NCBI RefSeq assembly: GCF_000374565.1
Contig: NZ_KB894698.1
Span: 39,708-103,707 of the forward strand
Direction of reading: 5' to 3'
Source: Siminovitchia fordii DSM 16014 = CIP 108821
Lineage (GTDB): Bacteria > Bacillota > Bacilli > Bacillales > Bacillaceae_C
DNA: 64,000 nt
Shown here: piece after piece, positions 24,312 through 32,338 of the stretch
How the letters are laid out: every line of letters begins with the position of its first letter
Position numbering within the stretch: the stretch's first letter is position 1
Translations under genes and position numbers: made by a program
The notes under the pieces: generated by a model
The model's database searches: none
What the model was told of the DNA's origin: nothing
The model's input: only the letters and a program-made list of their open reading frames with translations

Positions 24312-25700
24312 ATGCAAAACGAACATGATGTTAAAAAGGTATTATCACGTTGGGATGTCCTGTTTTTGGCTTTCGGCGCCATGATCGGATGGGGCTGGGT
24401 TGTAATGTCAGGAGAGTGGATCCTTGGGGCTGGTACAGTAGGTGCGATGATCGCATTTGTCGCCGGTGGAATTCTCGTAATATTTGTCGGTTTGACATAT
24501 GCAGAACTTGCATCGTCTATGCCTACGACAGGTGGAGCTCTTATTTATGTTTTTAGGGGCGTCGGGCCTAAATCAGCTTTTACGGCATCATGGATGCTCG
24601 CGCTCGGATACATTTCTGTTGTAGCATTTGAAGCAGTTGCCCTTCCAACCGTTATTGAATATATCTTCCCGAACTATAAGGTTGGGTATATGTATACAAT
24701 TAATGATTATGATGTATACGCTTCATGGGTATTGGTAGGTGTTGGAGCCTCTATTTTCGTAACAATCGTAAACTATATGGGGGTAAAATCCGCGGCCTTT
24801 TTACAAATGGTTTTAACCATTATCATTGGACTTATCGGTTTATTATTAATTTTTGGCGGAGTTTTCAATGGGGAAGCGTCAAATGCTCAGCCGCTATTCG
24901 AAGGCGGACTCGGTGGTATCATGGTGGTCGCTATTATGACTCCTTTCATGTTTGTTGGGTTTGACGTCATCCCACAAACGGCGGAAGAAATGAATGTACC
25001 GGCAAAAGCAATCGGTAAAATCCTTATTTTATCTGTTGTTTTAGCGGTAGTATGGTATGTGGCAATCATTTTGGCAGTTGGTCTTGGTTTGGATAAAGAC
25101 TCGTTGGCTGCTTCAACATTGCCAACTGCTGACGCTATGGCTACAGTGTTTGGAAGCGACATCTTCGGTATTATCTTAATTCTTGGCGGGGTTGCCGGGA
25201 TCATCACAAGCTGGAACGCATTCATCATTGGTGGAAGCCGGATTCTGTATGCCATGGCTGATAAAAAGATGATACCTGCATGGTTCGGTAAAGTCGATCA
25301 GAAACACGGTACACCTACAAATGCTGTTTTATTTATTGGTGTTTTGGCTACTATAGCTCCATTGCTTGGACGTCCTATGCTTGTTTGGCTCGTTGATGCA
25401 GGTGGACTTGCTATCGTTATTGCTTACCTTTTGGCTGCTGTTGCATTTGTCCAATTGCGTAAAAATGAACCGAACATGGTTCGTCCTTTCCAAGCTGGAA
25501 AATCCAGCATCATCGGATGGATTGCCATCATCATGAGTATTTTCTTTGTCATCCTTTACATGCCAGGTATGCCTGCGGCTCTTGTTTGGCCATACGAATG
25601 GGCTATTTTCGCAGGATGGGCTTTACTAGGTATTCTTCTCATGGTTGTGATGAGGAAAAACTTTCCTAAAGAAAAATTGACGTATAACGATAAAAAGTAA
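24312..25700 (+). CDS. APC-superfamily amino acid permease (glutarate cluster)
   Basis: A 462-residue, roughly 12-segment membrane permease. APC marks include RWDVLFLAFGAMIGWGWVVMSGEWILGAG, FVGLTYAELASSMPTTGGALIYVFRGVGPKSAF, MTPFMFVGFDVIPQTAEEMNVPAKAIG and GGSRILYAMADKKMIPAWFGKV. It should import an amino or carboxylic acid substrate for the cluster, in the position GabP holds in E. coli. The start is set by aaaggagtaaaag; 25 upstream codons without a ribosome site are excluded. Confidence 0.85.
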   Translation: MQNEHDVKKVLSRWDVLFLAFGAMIGWGWVVMSGEWILGAGTVGAMIAFVAGGILVIFVGLTYAELASSMPTTGGALIYVFRGVGPKSAFTASWMLALGYISVVAFEAVALPTVIEYIFPNYKVGYMYTINDYDVYASWVLVGVGASIFVTIVNYMGVKSAAFLQMVLTIIIGLIGLLLIFGGVFNGEASNAQPLFEGGLGGIMVVAIMTPFMFVGFDVIPQTAEEMNVPAKAIGKILILSVVLAVVWYVAIILAVGLGLDKDSLAASTLPTADAMATVFGSDIFGIILILGGVAGIITSWNAFIIGGSRILYAMADKKMIPAWFGKVDQKHGTPTNAVLFIGVLATIAPLLGRPMLVWLVDAGGLAIVIAYLLAAVAFVQLRKNEPNMVRPFQAGKSSIIGWIAIIMSIFFVILYMPGMPAALVWPYEWAIFAGWALLGILLMVVMRKNFPKEKLTYNDKK

Positions 25701-25715
25701 ATGCAGACATGGAAT

Positions 25716-25752
25716 TGAATCCAATCTAACATAGATTGGATTCATTTTTTTT
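25716..25752 (+). terminator. Terminator of the permease gene
   Basis: Perfect 13-bp stem TGAATCCAATCTA / TAGATTGGATTCA with a 3-base loop and eight T. Confidence 0.9.
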
Positions 25753-25827
25753 ATTTTACTCCCTTGAAAGCTAATTTTAGGTATGATAAACTCTAAATTG
25801 TATCCAAAGTGAATTGGGGTGGATATT

Positions 25828-26490
25828 TTGTCGGAGAAATTGGCTCAGCAAAAGTCGACAGTTGTTAACAATGTCACGAAACGTCTTAGAGAAGTCATTT
25901 TGGACGGTACTTTGAAAAAGGGTGACCGGTTGATTCAGGAAGAATGGGCAGAAAAGCTGAAGGTCAGCAGAATGCCGATTCGAGAAGCACTTACACAACT
26001 GCAAATGGAAGGGCTCGTGGAAATCGTCCCACACAAGGGCGCAGTTGTAACCCCAATTACAAAGGAGAATATAGAGGAAATCTACTATATTCGGTCCATG
26101 CTGGAAGGCTTGGCAGTAGAAAAGTCACTCCCATTTCTGACGGATGAGGACAAACGGCATTTGCACGATATTGTGGTCCAGATGGAAACACTGGATTTGA
26201 CGGATGAGACAAATGGAGAGTATATCCGTTTGAATGCATCTTTTCATCAGATCCTAAGGAGTGGTTGTCCGTGGCCGAGACTTCGAAAGATGGTTGAGAC
26301 TCTTGGTATTTCACCTATCGCTCCCAACCTGTTGATTGATTATTATCAGGAGACACAGCGGGAACACAGGCTTATTTATGAGGCTGCGTTAAGAGGAGAT
26401 CCGGCTGAACTGCGGGCTGCAGTGGAATATCATATATTGCGCACAAAAAATAATTTAATAGATTGTATGGAAAGTATAAGAAAAGCGTAA
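25828..26490 (+). CDS. GntR-family regulator, FCD subfamily (CsiR-like)
   Basis: A 220-residue regulator. The N-terminal winged helix (VTKRLREVILDGTLKKGDRLIQEEWAEKLKVSRMPIREALTQLQMEGLVEIVPHKGAVV) is classical GntR. The C-terminal FCD domain has the metal/ligand residues in YYIRSMLEGLA, LNASFHQIL and EHRLIYEAALRGD. FCD regulators usually sense small organic acids; in E. coli CsiR senses glutarate at the same kind of locus. The TTG start has ggggtgg 5 bases upstream. The last codons and stop lie inside a dispersed repeat, so the C-terminus may have been replaced by it. Confidence 0.85.
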   Translation: MSEKLAQQKSTVVNNVTKRLREVILDGTLKKGDRLIQEEWAEKLKVSRMPIREALTQLQMEGLVEIVPHKGAVVTPITKENIEEIYYIRSMLEGLAVEKSLPFLTDEDKRHLHDIVVQMETLDLTDETNGEYIRLNASFHQILRSGCPWPRLRKMVETLGISPIAPNLLIDYYQETQREHRLIYEAALRGDPAELRAAVEYHILRTKNNLIDCMESIRKA

Positions 26491-26702
26491 GCGTCCGTTT
26501 AGCGACCTGCAAATTGGAGCATTTTTCAATGTGAAGGATAAGGAAGTGTGAGTGTGTCTGCTTTAAGCATAAGACGAGGACTAAAGAGGGGGCAGTTGGC
26601 CTTCGATAATAATTGTCTTTTAACTTCGAGGCGATGCTGACTTTCCTGAAATCCATGCGTTGAGTGGAGTGCGAAGCTTGCTGTACGAGGGCGCTGCAAC
26701 TG
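26479..26702. repeat. Dispersed Bacillus-type repeat, diverged copy 3
   Basis: Begins agaaaagcgtaagcgtc, contains GGAGC and GATGCTGACTT, and ends GGGCGCTGCAAC, matching the ends and internal landmarks of the 23.8-kb repeats. It fills the gap between the GntR gene and lhgO and supplies the last four codons and stop of the former. Confidence 0.6.
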
Positions 26703-26747
26703 AACAATACAAAATAAACAGGCTTGAACAAATGGAGGCATAAAACT

Positions 26748-27965
26748 ATGTATGATTTCGCGATTGTAGGCGGCGGTATTGTAGGTTTATCGACAGGAAT
26801 GGCCATTTATGAAAGGTTCCCAAATGCAAAAGTTGTTGTTATCGAAAAAGAAGCATCTGTGGCAGAGCACCAAACCGGCCATAACAGTGGTGTTATCCAT
26901 TCCGGAATTTACTATAAACCGGGCAGCTTTAAAGCACGATTTGCGAGACAGGGCAGCCAATCAATGAGAGAGTTTGCAGAAAAATATGGCATCGAACACG
27001 ATATTTGCGGTAAAGTCATTGTTGCGACAAAGCAGGAGGAGCTTCCGCTTCTTGATAATCTCTATGAAAGAGGTTTGCAAAACGAACTTGCCATTACAAA
27101 AATCGGCAAAGAAGAATTGAATGAGATTGAGCCGCATGTTGCAGGGCTTGGAGCTATTCGTGTTCCAATGGCCGGAATTATCAACTACAAGCAGGTAAGT
27201 GAAAAGTTCGCTGAAATCATTCAGGAAAACGGCGGGGACATCCTTTTAAATACGAAGGTTGAAAAAATCAACGAAAGCTCCGACTCAGTTGTTATTGAAA
27301 CAACAAAGGGAACAGTCAAGGCCAGCATGGTCATCAACTGTGCAGGTCTTCATAGTGACCGTGTAGCTGCTGCAGCAGGGTATAAAACAGATATGAAAAT
27401 TTTGCCTTTCCGAGGGGAATATTATAAATTAGTACCTGAAAAGCGTCATTTGGTCAAACACTTGATTTATCCGGTTCCTAACCCGAAATTCCCATTCCTT
27501 GGTGTCCACTTTACGCGCATGATCAGCGGGGAAGTTGATGCAGGTCCAAATGCTGTATTAGCATTTAAACGCGAGGGGTACAAAAAGCTTGATTTCAGTG
27601 CAAGAGATTTAGCAGAAAGCCTTGCATTCCCAGGCTTATGGAAAATGGCTGGAAAGTTCGCAAAAGAAGGATTGGATGAATACGTCCGTTCATTCAGCAA
27701 AGCTCAATTTACAAAAAGCCTTCAAGCTCTAATTCCTGAAATTCAGGAAGACGACTTGATTCCGGCTCCTGCGGGTGTTCGCGCCCAAGCGCTTAAAGAT
27801 GACGGATCTATGGTCGATGATTTCAACATTATCATGGGAGACAGATCAATTCACATATGTAATGCACCATCACCAGCTGCCACTGCATCCATCGAAATAG
27901 GAAAAGAAGTGGTTAGACGAATTCCTGAACAAACACATCTGAAAGAAGCAGCTGTAACATTATAA
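26748..27965 (+). CDS. lhgO: L-2-hydroxyglutarate oxidase
   Basis: A 405-residue FAD enzyme of the DAO superfamily. The N-terminal dinucleotide fold YDFAIVGGGIVGLSTGMAIYERFP and EKEASVAEHQTGHNSGVIHSGIYYKPGSFKARF are diagnostic of LhgO, as are PVPNPKFPFLGVHFTRMISGEVDAGPNAVLAFKREGY and the C-terminal ICNAPSPAATASIEIGKEV. It oxidises L-2-hydroxyglutarate to 2-oxoglutarate and passes electrons to the quinone pool at the membrane. Ribosome site ggagg fixes the ATG. Followed after 23 bases by a DUF3870 gene and, further on, the GlaH gene that makes its substrate. Confidence 0.93.
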   Translation: MYDFAIVGGGIVGLSTGMAIYERFPNAKVVVIEKEASVAEHQTGHNSGVIHSGIYYKPGSFKARFARQGSQSMREFAEKYGIEHDICGKVIVATKQEELPLLDNLYERGLQNELAITKIGKEELNEIEPHVAGLGAIRVPMAGIINYKQVSEKFAEIIQENGGDILLNTKVEKINESSDSVVIETTKGTVKASMVINCAGLHSDRVAAAAGYKTDMKILPFRGEYYKLVPEKRHLVKHLIYPVPNPKFPFLGVHFTRMISGEVDAGPNAVLAFKREGYKKLDFSARDLAESLAFPGLWKMAGKFAKEGLDEYVRSFSKAQFTKSLQALIPEIQEDDLIPAPAGVRAQALKDDGSMVDDFNIIMGDRSIHICNAPSPAATASIEIGKEVVRRIPEQTHLKEAAVTL

Positions 27966-27988
27966 TTTTTGAAAGAGGAGATTGATCC

Positions 27989-28318
27989 ATGGAGTTCAAT
28001 GCCAAGACAATGTTTATTGCCGGACATGCTCGCCTGCCACAAGGAATGGCTGCAAAGAGTGTGTATGAAACCTTGACGATTACAGCTGAAGTAGATGTGA
28101 AATACGGAGTAATTCTTAAAGCTTCTGCCACACTTGCAACGGAACACGGCAGTGATTTTATTGGGCGTCTTTTACGGGGGACCAGCTTACAGGACGGAAT
28201 TGATGAACAGATTGAAGCTATCCAAACGTACTATAGAGGAAAAGCGACCAATGCACTTATTGCCGCTATGAAGGACCTTGATCTCCATTACAAACAAATC
28301 AAGGCGGCTGAGAAATAA
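27989..28318 (+). CDS. DUF3870 domain protein
   Basis: A 109-residue protein matching DUF3870: FIAGHARLPQGMAAKSVYETLTITAEVDVKYGVILKASATLATEHGSDFIGRLLRGTSL followed by a helical tail with YYRGKATNALIAAM. Function unknown. It is co-transcribed with lhgO (23-base gap, ribosome site gaaagaggag). The LATE and GxL patterns suggest a compact cytoplasmic fold. Its place between lhgO and glaH hints at an accessory role in glutarate use or its control. Confidence 0.8.
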   Translation: MEFNAKTMFIAGHARLPQGMAAKSVYETLTITAEVDVKYGVILKASATLATEHGSDFIGRLLRGTSLQDGIDEQIEAIQTYYRGKATNALIAAMKDLDLHYKQIKAAEK

Positions 28319-28343
28319 TATTTGTTTGGTAAATATTGAAATA

Positions 28344-28386
28344 AAAAAGTTCCTTTTCGGTGTATTTCACCGAAAAGGAACTTTTT
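28344..28386 (+). terminator. Terminator of the lhgO-DUF3870 unit
   Basis: A 19-bp perfect stem (AAAAAGTTCCTTTTCGGTG with its complement), 5-base loop and T run. Confidence 0.9.
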
Positions 28387-28429
28387 ATTTTATAGACTTT
28401 CAAATAAATCGATGTATCTACGACTTTAT

Positions 28430-28757
28430 CAACTTCTTCATATACTGGAAGGTTCGATCCCCAGATCAAGAAGAAAGCGAAAATGTAGCAAGAAAAGCGA
28501 TCAATTCAGTTATATCTGAAGAAATCCAAGATGGAACATGGGGGTATAAGTTGCGTGATTAATTGGACAAGGATTTGCGCTTTTATATCATACCCAAGAT
28601 GAAGGGTGAGTCCCGGACACGATCGTGGAAAAACGACGGGGACCTCAGTGAAGCGGAAATTAGGATTTTCGACGAAGGAAGAGTGTATGTCAAAGTTTCA
28701 AATAATGTAGAATCAACTTATTACATAACATTTTTAAAAGGGACAGAAAAGTACTGA
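28430..28757 (+). pseudogene. Gene remnant interrupted by an in-frame stop
   Basis: One frame reads SPDQEESENVARKAINSV..DGTWGYKLRD, stop, then LDKDLRFYIIPKMKGESRTR..YVKVSNNVESTYYITFLKGTEKY. The two halves are in the same frame and look like one protein split by a TAA at 28560. The start is missing. Family not recognised. An alternative is that the 64 codons after the stop form a small gene with a TTG start. Confidence 0.45.
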
Positions 28758-28935
28758 TTTCTGCATATAACGTGAAACTTCTCTGACTTGGCCGAAGAAG
28801 ACCTCCTCTAGCTATCGCGCGGAGCATGCGCTTTTTCTGGGACTGCTGCCTTGCATTAGGGATTATCCACTAGACGGCATACGATATAAATATGTAGGGT
28901 GTTTTCTGGCAGAAGAAAAATTTATGACAATTTTG

Positions 28936-28964
28936 TTGACATATTTTACCCAAGGTGCTATTCT
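28936..28964 (+). promoter_or_regulatory. Sigma-A promoter of leader RNA C / glaH
   Basis: TTGACA, 17 bases, TATTCT. Predicted start near 28971, leaving a ~265-base leader before glaH. Confidence 0.78.
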
Positions 28965-28970
28965 TGAATT

Positions 28971-29180
28971 AAGCAATCATTATAACATATTCACCTTTTG
29001 AAAAATGCCTTTTCAAAATCCGTGAATAGTATAGATTTTTTTGGAGACAGGAAAATAAAATATGCTGACTGCAATATTCACTGTGACTCTACAACCATAG
29101 AGCGGTGAAGTGAATATAAGCCAGTTGCCGATATGAAACCTATTTTAATCAGAATAGGTGTATCGACAGCTGGCTTTTTA
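28971..29180 (+). promoter_or_regulatory. Leader RNA C: candidate regulatory leader of glaH
   Basis: GACTG (29067-29071) can pair with CAGTT (29122-29126) around a helix ATATTCAC/GTGAATAT and an apical CTCTA/TAGAG hairpin with loop CAACCA. CAGTT is also within the 5' arm of a strong terminator. This is the arrangement of leaders A and B, but outside GACTG and GCCAGTT the primary sequence differs, so homology is less sure. It sits 58 bases before the glaH start and should set read-through into that gene. Confidence 0.5.
29120..29180 (+). terminator. Leader C terminator
   Basis: 14-bp stem GCCAGTTGCCGATA / TATCGACAGCTGGC (two G-T pairs), inner AACCTATT..AATAGGT hairpin, then five T. Confidence 0.85.
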
Positions 29181-29237
29181 TGTTTCTGTTTCTCCATAGT
29201 TAAAATTATACTTTTCATTAAACAGGAGGAATATCTA

Positions 29238-30170
29238 ATGGGCGTTACAAAAGAAAAAAAGTTTCTTAAAACAGGAAAAGCATATGAAGTGAAGTCTCAT
29301 CCGCAGTCCGATCGTCTGTATCATATTGAAATCAACAAAGAAGCCATTGCTAAATTCTTGGCAGCTGTTGAAGAAAAAGGCATCACTGTCCAAACATTGG
29401 AATACACACCATATAAGCGTCAAATCATCGCTTCTCTTCTTCAAGATTTTGTCGGCGAAGATCTTGGTGAAATTCTAAGAGGCATTGTTCATGACCGTGA
29501 GTCCGGTGGTTTCACAGTTGGTTTGGAAGGTGTAACAGAAGACACTGATGAGTTTGTCATCTTCGGAACAGCAATCTCTCACTTGGTTGGTATGCCAAAC
29601 TTTGATGCAATGACTGGTAAATATTATGCACGCTTCACAGTTAAGCACACTGACAACAGTGACTCTTTCCTTCGTCAAGCATACCGTCTATTCACAATGC
29701 ACACTGACGGAACATTCGTTGACGAGCCAACTGACTGGTTGCTTATGATGAAAATGGTTGAAGAAAATGCAGTCGGCGGTGAATCAAGACTTCTTCACTT
29801 GGATGACTGGAAAGAGCTTGATAAATTTGCGAACAATCCGCTTGGAAAACATAAGTTCACATACATTGCACCTCCAAGCAAAAACGTAACCCAAACAGTA
29901 GACCGTGCTACATTCTTTAATGTGAATGACAAGCCATGCATCTGTTTCATCGATCAGTTCGTATATCCAGAAACAATTGAACAGGCAAAATACCTGGAAG
30001 ACCTTTCTGCATCATTGGAATCTGACGACAGTGTCATTGAATTGGAACTTCCAGTTGGAGATCTTGTCGTACTGAACAACTTGTTCTGGATGCACGGACG
30101 TGCAGCGTTCGAAGTGAACCCTGACTTGAACCGTGAATTGATGCGCCAACGTGGACGATTTGTTGAATAA
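29238..30170 (+). CDS. glaH: Glutarate 2-hydroxylase (CsiD/GlaH)
   Basis: A 310-residue Fe(II)/2-oxoglutarate dioxygenase of the CsiD family. The iron ligands are visible as His155-Thr-Asp157 in FTMHTDGTFVDEP and His286 in NLFWMHGRAAF; Arg304 in LMRQRGRF should hold 2-oxoglutarate. It hydroxylates glutarate to L-2-hydroxyglutarate, consuming O2 and 2-oxoglutarate; LhgO then regenerates 2-oxoglutarate. The ATG is fixed by caggagga; the 35 upstream codons overlap the leader terminator and are rejected. It forms its own unit behind leader C, with a strong terminator after it. Confidence 0.92.
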   Translation: MGVTKEKKFLKTGKAYEVKSHPQSDRLYHIEINKEAIAKFLAAVEEKGITVQTLEYTPYKRQIIASLLQDFVGEDLGEILRGIVHDRESGGFTVGLEGVTEDTDEFVIFGTAISHLVGMPNFDAMTGKYYARFTVKHTDNSDSFLRQAYRLFTMHTDGTFVDEPTDWLLMMKMVEENAVGGESRLLHLDDWKELDKFANNPLGKHKFTYIAPPSKNVTQTVDRATFFNVNDKPCICFIDQFVYPETIEQAKYLEDLSASLESDDSVIELELPVGDLVVLNNLFWMHGRAAFEVNPDLNRELMRQRGRFVE

Positions 30171-30225
30171 GCTCAATTAAGTCATTTGTTACTCAATTGT
30201 TAATAACCTCTACCTTCATATTTTG

Positions 30226-30260
30226 CGCACCCGACATCGGGTGCGTTTTTTTTTTTTTTT
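30226..30260 (+). terminator. Terminator of glaH
   Basis: CGCACCCG / CGGGTGCG stem, 4-base loop, run of 15 T. Confidence 0.92.
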
Positions 30261-30283
30261 GAAATCAATGAAGCCGTGTTGGA

Positions 30284-32029
30284 CTATTTAAGGTTATATT
30301 TCTTTATTTTATAGTTGAGGTTTTGTCTTGAGATACCTAATACTTTGCCAGCCTTCGTTACATTTCCTTTTTCCTCTTCTAAAGCAAGTTGTATAAGAGT
30401 GCGTTCTAATTTTTCTTTTTGCTCTTCCAAACTTCCTCCTGAAAGCAATGAAAGCTTTGGAATCTCGCGGTCTGTGTTATTCTGGGTATATTCATTAACC
30501 CTTGACTGGAAGGTTGGAGACAAATGGTGATAAGCAATAGTACTTTCTCCATCCAGCATATTGATACAGCCTTCAATTGTATGTTCTAATTCCCTTATAT
30601 TTCCGGGCCATTCGTAATTCAGAAAAATATCCATGACCTCTGATTCCACTTTATCCACCCTTATCTGTAATCTTTCACTGTGTTTTTGAAGGAAGTGGTC
30701 GATTAATACAGGGATATCCTCTTTCCGGTTTTTCAAAGGTTGGATGATTATATTGACCACACTTAAACGGTAAAATAAATCTTCTCTTAATCTTCCATTT
30801 TCCATGGCTGTGTAAGGGTCTTCATTGATTGTGGCAATTACCCTGACATCAACGTCAATGGATCTTTTTGCTCCAAGACGCTGTATTGTCTTCTCTTGTA
30901 AAAAACGCAAAAGTTTGGCCTGCAGATTAATTCCCATGGAATTGATTTCATCTAAGAGCAAAGTGCCGTTATGTGCTTGTTCTATCAATCCTTCCCTATC
31001 GATAGCTCCGGTGAAACTGCCTACAGAAGTTCCGAATAACAACCCCTCCAATAAATGTTCAGGAAGGGCAGCGCAATTTTGGGCGATAAAAGGGTAGTTT
31101 TTTCTGGGGCTGTGGTTATGTATGCTTTGAGCAAATAACTCCTTGCCCGTTCCGGTATCCCCGATAATCAGGGTAGAAGATGATGTCCGAGCAGCTCTTC
31201 TGGCTTGATCTACTGTTTGGCGCATTACTCTGCTTTTAAAAACGATGTCCCTGAAATTAAACCGAGTGTTATTATTTTTGCCTTTTGGTTTTTTAGTAAT
31301 TTCCGTGACCGAATCATTTTTTATGTTACGGATAGTTTCTTCCAATTGCTTCTGTTCCGTAATATCTTTCAAAATTTCAACAGCTCCGACCTGTCTTGAA
31401 CCTATATTGAGAGTTAGTGATTTAGAGAGTGTGGTTACAGCTTTCCCGCTGTTAGTGAAATGGGTTTCCCGATAGTTTAATGATTTTGATAGCCTTGATG
31501 TTTTTAAAAGGATGCTGGAGTGCTCATCCCGATCAGGAAAGGCTTCCCGGAACAGCTTGTGTTTCACCGATTCTGGTTCTCGCAGGTCGATCTCTCCCAT
31601 CTTTTTATTATAGAAAAGGATTTTTCCTTCCATATTAATAGCGCATATGCCTTCTTCGAGCATATCGAGAATGGAGTCATAGAGGAATTTTTGTTCAGTT
31701 GCCTGTCGGAGTTCATATTTTAAAAGCTGTTGCTGGGTAATGTCCTTAATGATCAAAAGGGAATGATCTTTAAAAGGAACAACATTCATCATTAACTCCT
31801 TGGTTCCAAATGACAGTGATATGCCGGTCGTTTCCTTATTGGTCTTCAAGAATTTTTGATAATCGAGTGGTATTAATTCAAAAATAGATGTTTCTCCCAA
31901 ATTTTTGGAGCTGAGTTCAAATAGTCGAAGGGCAGACCTGTTTGCCCTTTTAATCTGGCCTTCATGATTAACAATCAACATGCTCTCGAAGCAAACATTC
32001 CATACTTTTTCAAGTACTACATGTTTCAA
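30284..32029 (-). CDS. Sigma-54-dependent activator with two PAS domains
   Basis: A 581-residue enhancer-binding protein. Two PAS domains (about 1-105 and 112-230, the second closing GAVEILKDITEQKQLEE) precede a coiled linker. The AAA+ module has Walker A GDTGTGKE at 290-297, the sigma-54 loop as GSFTGA at 337-342 (Ala replaced by Ser), and Walker B LLLDEI at 357-362. A Fis-type HTH (VTKAGKVLGISRQNLNYKIKKYNL) ends the protein. It is divergent from the gamma-glutamylation operon, whose sigma-54 promoter lies in the shared gap. Resembles RocR/BkdR activators. TTG start with aggagtga. Confidence 0.9.
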   Translation of the reverse strand: MKHVVLEKVWNVCFESMLIVNHEGQIKRANRSALRLFELSSKNLGETSIFELIPLDYQKFLKTNKETTGISLSFGTKELMMNVVPFKDHSLLIIKDITQQQLLKYELRQATEQKFLYDSILDMLEEGICAINMEGKILFYNKKMGEIDLREPESVKHKLFREAFPDRDEHSSILLKTSRLSKSLNYRETHFTNSGKAVTTLSKSLTLNIGSRQVGAVEILKDITEQKQLEETIRNIKNDSVTEITKKPKGKNNNTRFNFRDIVFKSRVMRQTVDQARRAARTSSSTLIIGDTGTGKELFAQSIHNHSPRKNYPFIAQNCAALPEHLLEGLLFGTSVGSFTGAIDREGLIEQAHNGTLLLDEINSMGINLQAKLLRFLQEKTIQRLGAKRSIDVDVRVIATINEDPYTAMENGRLREDLFYRLSVVNIIIQPLKNRKEDIPVLIDHFLQKHSERLQIRVDKVESEVMDIFLNYEWPGNIRELEHTIEGCINMLDGESTIAYHHLSPTFQSRVNEYTQNNTDREIPKLSLLSGGSLEEQKEKLERTLIQLALEEEKGNVTKAGKVLGISRQNLNYKIKKYNLK

Positions 32030-32103
32030 ATTGATAAATCACTCCTATCTATAAAAGTTATAAAACTATTTATTCTTATTGTTTTATTATAAATAATTTG
32101 ATA

Positions 32104-32137
32104 AGAAAGACAAATATTTTTCGAAAAATATCTTTCT
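32104..32137. promoter_or_regulatory. Palindromic activator site before the permease operon
   Basis: A perfect 18-bp palindrome ATATTTTTCGAAAAATAT (32114-32131) flanked by agaaaga and tctttct, giving an even longer dyad. It lies ~90 bases upstream of the -24 element, a good position for the divergent activator to bind. Confidence 0.65.
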
Positions 32138-32205
32138 ATGAAAAAATTTTTTCTGTGATACATCTATTTTTTCTAGTAATACCGTTAATTACAGGAGAAA
32201 AATAT

Positions 32206-32222
32206 TTGGCATGAGTTTTGCA
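32206..32222 (+). promoter_or_regulatory. Sigma-54 promoter of the gamma-glutamylation operon
   Basis: TTGGCAT-N5-TTGCAT with GG (32208-32209) and GC (32220-32221) at correct spacing. It lies ~115 bases before the APC permease start. Confidence 0.88.
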
Positions 32223-32338
32223 TTATAACTTTCATAGCAAATTGGAAAAAGGGGATGGTTAACCAATAAAAGTGTTGATAGGGCCGACTGCAAATGTTTT
32301 TTTGTTAGCGTTTTCAAAAAAGAGAAAGGAGTGTAAAG

